50,409 bases of DNA from a virus. The notes beneath the pieces were generated by a model that saw nothing but the letters and a program-made list of their open reading frames with translations, did no database searches and was not told the origin of the DNA. Position 1 is the stretch's first letter. Each line of letters starts with the position of its first letter. Positions 48,181 through 50,409 of this stretch are shown in pieces. The DNA lies in the IMG/VR virus record IMGVR_UViG_3300045968_000249, positions 1 through 50,409 of that record; one strand, given 5' to 3'. The translations under genes were made by a program, and so were the position numbers.

Positions 48181-48413
48181 CGCGCCCCCCCGCCGTGATA
48201 GCGCACCTTCGCAATCGCCGGGCCCGACTTCGAACGCCCCGATTTGTTTCGCGCCGCTTTGCGGACTAGCGCCCACAACTCCGCCGAATCTAGTTCAACT
48301 ACCACCGTGCACGCGGCCGCGGTTTCCTCCCGTTCGACCCCGTGTCGATACGTGCGCCAGCTTTGCGCGGGCACCCGGAGCACAATCGGCGTGAGTAATT
48401 CGCCGCCGCTCAC
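48177..48413 (-). CDS. Small hypothetical protein, 78 residues
   Basis: GTG start in a GTGAGC overlap with the upstream gene. It opens SGGELLTPIVLRVPAQSW and has an acidic-then-basic helix (VVVELDSAELWALVRKAARN) followed by a KSGRSKSGP segment. No family is recognised. Confidence 0.6.
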   Translation of the reverse strand: MSGGELLTPIVLRVPAQSWRTYRHGVEREETAAACTVVVELDSAELWALVRKAARNKSGRSKSGPAIAKVRYHGGGAR

Positions 48414-48577
48414 CGTGCACCCCCAATCCGCCCGCAGTACCACGACATCACCGGCCCGCAGTGCAGGAACACTCGCCGCCCACCCCCATACGGCGGCAGA
48501 ACGGCCCGCGCCGTGTCCCATCGCGAGATGTCGCCCAATCGGCCCGCCGTCAGCCGTACCGCTACATCGAAGACCAT
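48410..48577 (-). CDS. First gene of the small-ORF array, 55 residues
   Basis: The ATG has GAAGGGGG 5 bp upstream, the strongest SD in the array. The product starts VFDVAVRLTAGRLGDISRWD, with a beta-like centre and a HCGPVMSWYCG ending that holds two Cys. It overlaps the next gene by GTGA. Function is unknown. The gene probably begins the leftward small-gene operon. Confidence 0.6.
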   Translation of the reverse strand: MVFDVAVRLTAGRLGDISRWDTARAVLPPYGGGRRVFLHCGPVMSWYCGRIGGAR

Positions 48578-49099
48578 CACAACCCCCTTCGAAACGTCCA
48601 CCCGCGCCAGCTGGGCCCAGCGTCAGCCACGACCAGGACCGACTAACAGCCATTGGGACGGACCACCAGAGCTAGACGGAGCAACCGCCGTGCCGTAATC
48701 CTTAGCCTTACGACGCCGACCGCGCAATCCCCAGGCAACACGCGGGCAACCGCGCCCCGCCCCGTCTTAGGTAAGGCGAAAGGACCACAGCTTGCGGACC
48801 ACAGTGACGCTAAAGCCTTACGGCTCAGAGGCTTAGCGGTAGTGGAACGGGACTTACAGTCCGGTGCTGTATCGAAGCGGCGACGGTTCGTGCAATTGCG
48901 GGCAACGCGCAGCGCCGCGGCCAGGACGCAGGCAGGCTCGCACCCCCCAGGCCCCCGCGCGCCGGAGTCACGGTCCCCGCGCGTAGATGGTTCCCGCTCG
49001 GGATTTTTTATAGAATCCTCGCGGGCCGGTGAGTGAGCGCTCCATGCTGATAACTCGCTCCGAAGTGGACGGAGAGTCCTGCCGGCCCTCCTGGGGGCA

Positions 49100-49115
49100 T
49101 GTTCCACGTGGAACG
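49100..49115. promoter_or_regulatory. parS-like palindrome
   Basis: TGTTCCACGTGGAACG: the inner 14 bp (GTTCCACGTGGAAC) are perfectly palindromic and carry the CACGTG centre. It matches the bacterial centromere site parS (for example TGTTCCACGTGGAACA in its symmetric form) at 15 of 16 positions. Chromosomal ParB binds such sites. Its presence on a phage suggests capture of host partition proteins, or a coincidental palindrome. Confidence 0.7.
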
Positions 49116-49121
49116 TCAAGT

Positions 49122-49137
49122 CGGGCGAAACCCTGAC
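49122..49137 (+). promoter_or_regulatory. Dispersed 16-bp motif, site S9
   Basis: CGGGCGAAACCCTGAC, with a weak left arm. It lies 7 bp after the parS-like palindrome. Confidence 0.45.
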
Positions 49138-49150
49138 GAGGTGGTGTGAG

Positions 49151-49171
49151 ATTTCCACAGCCTGTGGAAAA
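49151..49171. promoter_or_regulatory. Inverted DnaA-box-like pair
   Basis: TTTCCACAGCCTGTGGAAA (49152-49170) is a 19-bp perfect odd palindrome. Its right half read in reverse (TTTTCCACA, 49163-49171) matches the DnaA-box consensus TTWTNCACA exactly; the left half (ATTTCCACA, 49151-49159) misses one position. Head-to-head DnaA boxes between two S sites are an origin-like layout. Confidence 0.6.
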
Positions 49172-49176
49172 GCTGT

Positions 49177-49192
49177 TGACGAAATTCCTGAC
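49177..49192 (+). promoter_or_regulatory. Dispersed 16-bp motif, site S10
   Basis: TGACGAAATTCCTGAC, with a weak left arm. It lies 5 bp after the DnaA-box-like pair. Confidence 0.45.
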
Positions 49193-49217
49193 ACGGGACC
49201 ATCCTTACAAATCTCAA

Positions 49218-49288
49218 GTCCCTTCGATGGGTCATAGGAGTGGCTTAGGAGGGGCAGGCAAGGGGCTTCGAAGGGGTATCGAAGGGAC
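49218..49288. repeat. Long-range 11-bp inverted repeat in the leader
   Basis: GTCCCTTCGAT (49218-49228) and ATCGAAGGGAC (49278-49288) are perfect complements 49 nt apart. In an RNA they could form a long stem around a G-rich loop ahead of the gene at 49416. Confidence 0.45.
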
Positions 49289-49415
49289 CGTACTCCGTAT
49301 CTGTTTCTCTTTCCCTTTCTTTGTATTTGTACTGGAGAGGGGGGTACGGGGGGAGAACCAAATCATTGGGGTTTTTGTGGTTGGGCTTTACCGAACCGAA
49401 CGGAAGGGAGGCGAG

Positions 49416-49973
49416 ATGATGGCGCTACAGTTCTACGCGGGCGATGTGCTCATCCTGGGCCTAACGCTGAGCAATCTGAAAAAGCTCGTCGACGGCAATC
49501 CGCTGTTCCTCGAGCTCCGCCGGCCCATCATGCAGCTGTGCACGGTGTTTGGCCAGGACAAGGCATCGATTCTCGACCAGATGAAGACGCATGGGTTTGA
49601 CGTGCCCGAGAGCGTCGACCGCGGCGTGCGTGAGGAAGCCGACGAGGTATCCGAGGCGACAGCGATGGTGTTCCATCACCCCGACGAAGACCAATCCATC
49701 AGCCTCATCCGGCAGGATGGCCAGCAACTGCCGATCGGCACGCAGGGCGCGGCGCGCGCCACGATGGACGAGATTTTTCAGTACGGGCGGCCGGTGATGG
49801 TGGTCCACGAACTGGTGCGCGAGGGGCCGGATGGGGAGACGTCGCAACAGCTGGCCACGCAAGTCTTTCTCCGCCCGAGTGACCCACGCAACATTGACGT
49901 GCTCGAGAACCTCAAAACCGCGGTGGTCGCCTTCGAACAGGCCCTGACGCCGCATCTGCGGGAGCCGTCGTGA
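49416..49973 (+). CDS. Hypothetical rightward protein, 185 residues
   Basis: Two adjacent ATG codons with AAGGGAGG upstream; the first was chosen. The product is mixed alpha/beta: AGDVLILGLTLSNLKKLVDG, then a long helix, VSEATAMVFHHPDEDQSISL and a C-terminal helix. No family is recognised. It lies 3' of the long leader, alone with the next gene, and is oriented toward the late operon, so it may be an early or middle gene. Confidence 0.7.
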   Translation: MMALQFYAGDVLILGLTLSNLKKLVDGNPLFLELRRPIMQLCTVFGQDKASILDQMKTHGFDVPESVDRGVREEADEVSEATAMVFHHPDEDQSISLIRQDGQQLPIGTQGAARATMDEIFQYGRPVMVVHELVREGPDGETSQQLATQVFLRPSDPRNIDVLENLKTAVVAFEQALTPHLREPS

Positions 49974-50197
49974 TGCCCCTCCAGACGCACGAAGAATTTT
50001 ACGAAGACTTGATGGTCTTCTGGTGCAAGCTGCGCAACCAGCATCGCCGTGGCGTGTGGAACCATGACTGTCAGGAGTGGTGGGACCACGGCCGCTGCAT
50101 CATTTGCGATGGCCCGGTGCAGCTGCCGGCCAAGTGCGCGTGCTGCGGCCAACAGCTGGTCCCCAATCCGCTCGACGACTTGCCACTGCCGTTCTGA
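49970..50197 (+). CDS. Small Cys-containing protein, 74-75 residues
   Basis: Starts at GTG in a GTGA overlap, or at the next ATG. It has an aromatic N-terminus (HEEFYEDLMVFWCKLRNQHR) and a compact CIICDGPVQLPAKCACCGQQ with two Cys pairs, a typical small zinc ribbon. It ends 56 bp before a terminator. Function is unknown. Confidence 0.65.
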   Translation: MMPLQTHEEFYEDLMVFWCKLRNQHRRGVWNHDCQEWWDHGRCIICDGPVQLPAKCACCGQQLVPNPLDDLPLPF

Positions 50198-50252
50198 GCG
50201 TGGTAGCCTGAAGGCCACGATCCCTTTCGTGGTTCTCTGGTTCGACAGCTTA

Positions 50253-50285
50253 AGGGCCGGCCCTCACCAAGCCGGCCCTCGCTGT
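50253..50285 (+). terminator. Hairpin terminator after the last rightward gene
   Basis: A perfect 9-bp stem (AGGGCCGGC at 50253-50261 with GCCGGCCCT at 50271-50279), a 9-nt loop, then CGCTGTTT. It probably ends the two-gene unit before site S11 and the genome join. Confidence 0.65.
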
Positions 50286-50369
50286 TTCGGGCGGCCGTGA
50301 CACCGTTCGCGCGCAACTCGACCGGTGTCGGTCTGGGGGAAGCCTTTGAACGGCCGCCCGTTTGTAAAG

Positions 50370-50385
50370 TCAGGAAAACCCTGAC
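50370..50385 (+). promoter_or_regulatory. Dispersed 16-bp motif, site S11
   Basis: TCAGGAAAACCCTGAC, with near-perfect GTCAGG (50369) and CCTGAC arms. It faces site S1 across the genome join, 43 bp away, so the first late gene is flanked by two copies. Confidence 0.65.
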
Positions 50386-50409
50386 AATCGTGCTAGACTC
50401 CGCCGTTAG

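Larger units (their letters stand above)
48578..49415. other. Non-coding region with parS-like and DnaA-box-like palindromes, putative origin or control region
   Basis: About 840 bp with no convincing gene. From 48650 to 48850 there are several AGCCTTACG/CTTAGC repeats. A 95-bp cluster at 49100-49192 holds a parS-like palindrome, site S9, a DnaA-box-like palindrome and site S10. Then come an 11-bp inverted repeat (49218/49278), a pyrimidine tract (49301-49330) and the SD of the next gene. Frames here lack SDs and have Arg/Ser-rich, shadow-like composition. Confidence 0.65.

Noticed and set aside
48653-49036. Plus-strand frame of 127 codons in the putative origin region
   Set aside because: Arg/Ser/Pro-rich throughout, no SD, and it ends near the parS-like cluster. 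It reads as non-coding.
49778-50218. Minus-strand frame with an AAAGGGA leader near 50221
   Set aside because: It lies opposite two better plus-strand genes, the SD-start spacing is only 2 bp, and the leader is part of a CCACGA/TCGTGG hairpin.

Overview
The window reads as one complete, circularly permuted genome of a temperate tailed phage, about 50.4 kb and GC-rich. The portal, SU10-type adaptor, nozzle-like protein and giant ejection-type protein, with no visible tape measure or tail tube, suggest short-tailed (podovirus) morphology. The first and last 6 bases are the same (CGTTAG), and related operator-like sites lie on both sides of the ends. Only one attachment core is present, flanked by phage genes on both sides, so this is the free or circular form rather than a prophage. 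The host is probably a Gram-negative bacterium with a GC-rich genome: the phage carries a WbpD-like sugar N-acetyltransferase, a glycosyltransferase and Tat/Sec-exported proteins, and the attachment core copies the 3' half of a tRNA-Leu(CAA). The host taxon cannot be fixed from the sequence.

Layout. Positions 22-29797 (+) hold the late genes: a putative glycoside hydrolase-lectin protein, small and large terminase, portal, scaffold, major capsid protein, several beta-rich structural proteins, an adaptor, four small FN3/Ig-like proteins (three with signal-peptide-like N-termini), propeller and collagen-like fibre proteins, Gly/Pro-rich proteins, a 2,126-residue polyvalent protein, and a small two-helix membrane protein (holin candidate). 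Positions 29856-31135 are a divergent control region with a GerE/LuxR-type regulator facing three small genes. Positions 31115-31908 (-) are a moron-like Tat-exported protein and a small membrane protein with their own promoter. attP lies at 32211-32474.

Positions 32422-44106 (-) form one long leftward operon. In order of transcription it holds a DnaQ-like exonuclease, YqaJ exonuclease, a sugar-modification cassette (glycosyltransferase, hexapeptide acetyltransferase, polytopic membrane protein), RecT, a replication initiator, a helicase-loader-like protein, a RusA resolvase, HTH proteins, an excisionase-like protein and the integrase. Positions 44629-48577 (-) are an array of very small, translationally coupled genes, many with CxxC pairs, plus a DUF932 protein; a strong terminator ends it. 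Positions 48578-49415 are non-coding and contain a parS-like palindrome and DnaA-box-like palindrome. Two small (+) genes and a terminator close the circle.

The most striking feature is a 16-bp motif, consensus TAAGGNAAAACCTGAC, that I find 11 times, nearly always between genes or at a gene start and several times overlapping a promoter. It looks like a genome-wide operator system. No CI-type repressor and no recognisable endolysin were found.
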